From contig SSBO01000003.1 of assembly GCA_005281725.1 (NCBI GenBank), positions 6,696,495-6,760,494 of the forward strand: a stretch of DNA of 64,000 bases. The letters are read 5' to 3'. The position numbers and the translations under genes are program-made. This DNA comes from Wuchereria bancrofti. Taxonomy: Eukaryota > Nematoda > Chromadorea > Rhabditida > Onchocercidae. Shown here in pieces: positions 63,677 through 64,000 of this stretch. Below the pieces are notes generated by a model. It made no database searches. It had not been told where the DNA came from and saw only the letters and a program-made list of their open reading frames with translations. The first letter of the stretch is position 1. Each line of letters opens with the position of its first letter.

Positions 63677-64000
63677 ACTTCTTTCAAACTGAAAAAAAAT
63701 TTTTGTTATGAATTTTACGTCTGTTTAGCAAAAAAATCATAACATCGAAATGGCAAAAATCCGACGTGATAAATCTCACAAAGTAATCCACTGAGATTCA
63801 AAATGTCATTAGCCGACATGCAACACGTAATATTACTATTAAGTATCAACAAAATTTATTAATACGCAAATGATGTTATTAACAACTTCATCATGTATGA
63901 CACGCATGCTCAAGTTAAATTTCCGTGCAGTGTATACGTACAGCACATACTACTGCTTATTTGAACAAAACATATGTGTGAGAATGAAGCAGTACTTCAA
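63677..64000. promoter_or_regulatory. Upstream region of the cyclophilin gene
   Basis: Contains the probable trans-splice acceptor (minus-strand AG at 63689-63690) and then AT-rich sequence to the window edge. No TATA box or other defined promoter element stands out. Confidence 0.4.

Overview
The window is nuclear DNA of a parasitic nematode, most likely a filarial worm (Onchocercidae). It is strongly AT-rich. Its genes are split into many short exons with TTTCAG/TTTTAG-type acceptors, and several start codons sit a few bases after a strong acceptor that has no upstream coding exon, which is the mark of spliced-leader trans-splicing. Every recognisable protein resembles a nematode or general animal family. 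No bacterial, viral or organellar segment was seen. I rebuilt the exon models by hand from splice-site phase and family conservation, so individual junctions are inferences. Species cannot be named from the sequence.

Left block (0-17.4 kb). The N-terminal exon of an unidentified acidic protein runs off the left edge on the minus strand. Three plus-strand housekeeping genes follow: a SAPS-domain PP6 regulatory subunit (2.2-7.8 kb), the Rag GTPase RagA/raga-1 (9.6-12.5 kb) and the inner-nuclear-membrane protein Samp1/Ima1 (13.6-17.4 kb).

Middle block (19-44 kb). This part is gene-poor and simple-repeat-rich. It holds a small Cys/His-rich metallothionein on the minus strand (19.2-21.0 kb) with GATA-type sites upstream, an insulin-like peptide gene (30.2-32.8 kb, plus) whose B and A chains lie in separate exons, and a secreted M8 leishmanolysin-like metalloprotease (37.8-43.7 kb, plus).

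Right block (44.8-63.7 kb), all minus strand: a PIG-G-type GPI ethanolamine-phosphate transferase (44.8-52.0 kb), a tandem-repeat galectin of the LEC-1 type (53.2-56.1 kb) and a divergent-loop cyclophilin A (61.6-63.7 kb).

The genes form no single pathway. RagA (amino-acid sensing for TORC1), an insulin-like peptide and a PP6 regulatory subunit are all connected with growth or nutrient signalling, but this is probably coincidence. The most interesting points are the insulin-like precursor with an unusually long N-terminal pro-region, a well-supported GC-AG intron in RagA, a near-perfect 60-nt hairpin inside the PIG-G gene, an M8 protease that seems to lack the family's C-terminal Cys-rich region, and a GC-richer island just upstream of the insulin gene.
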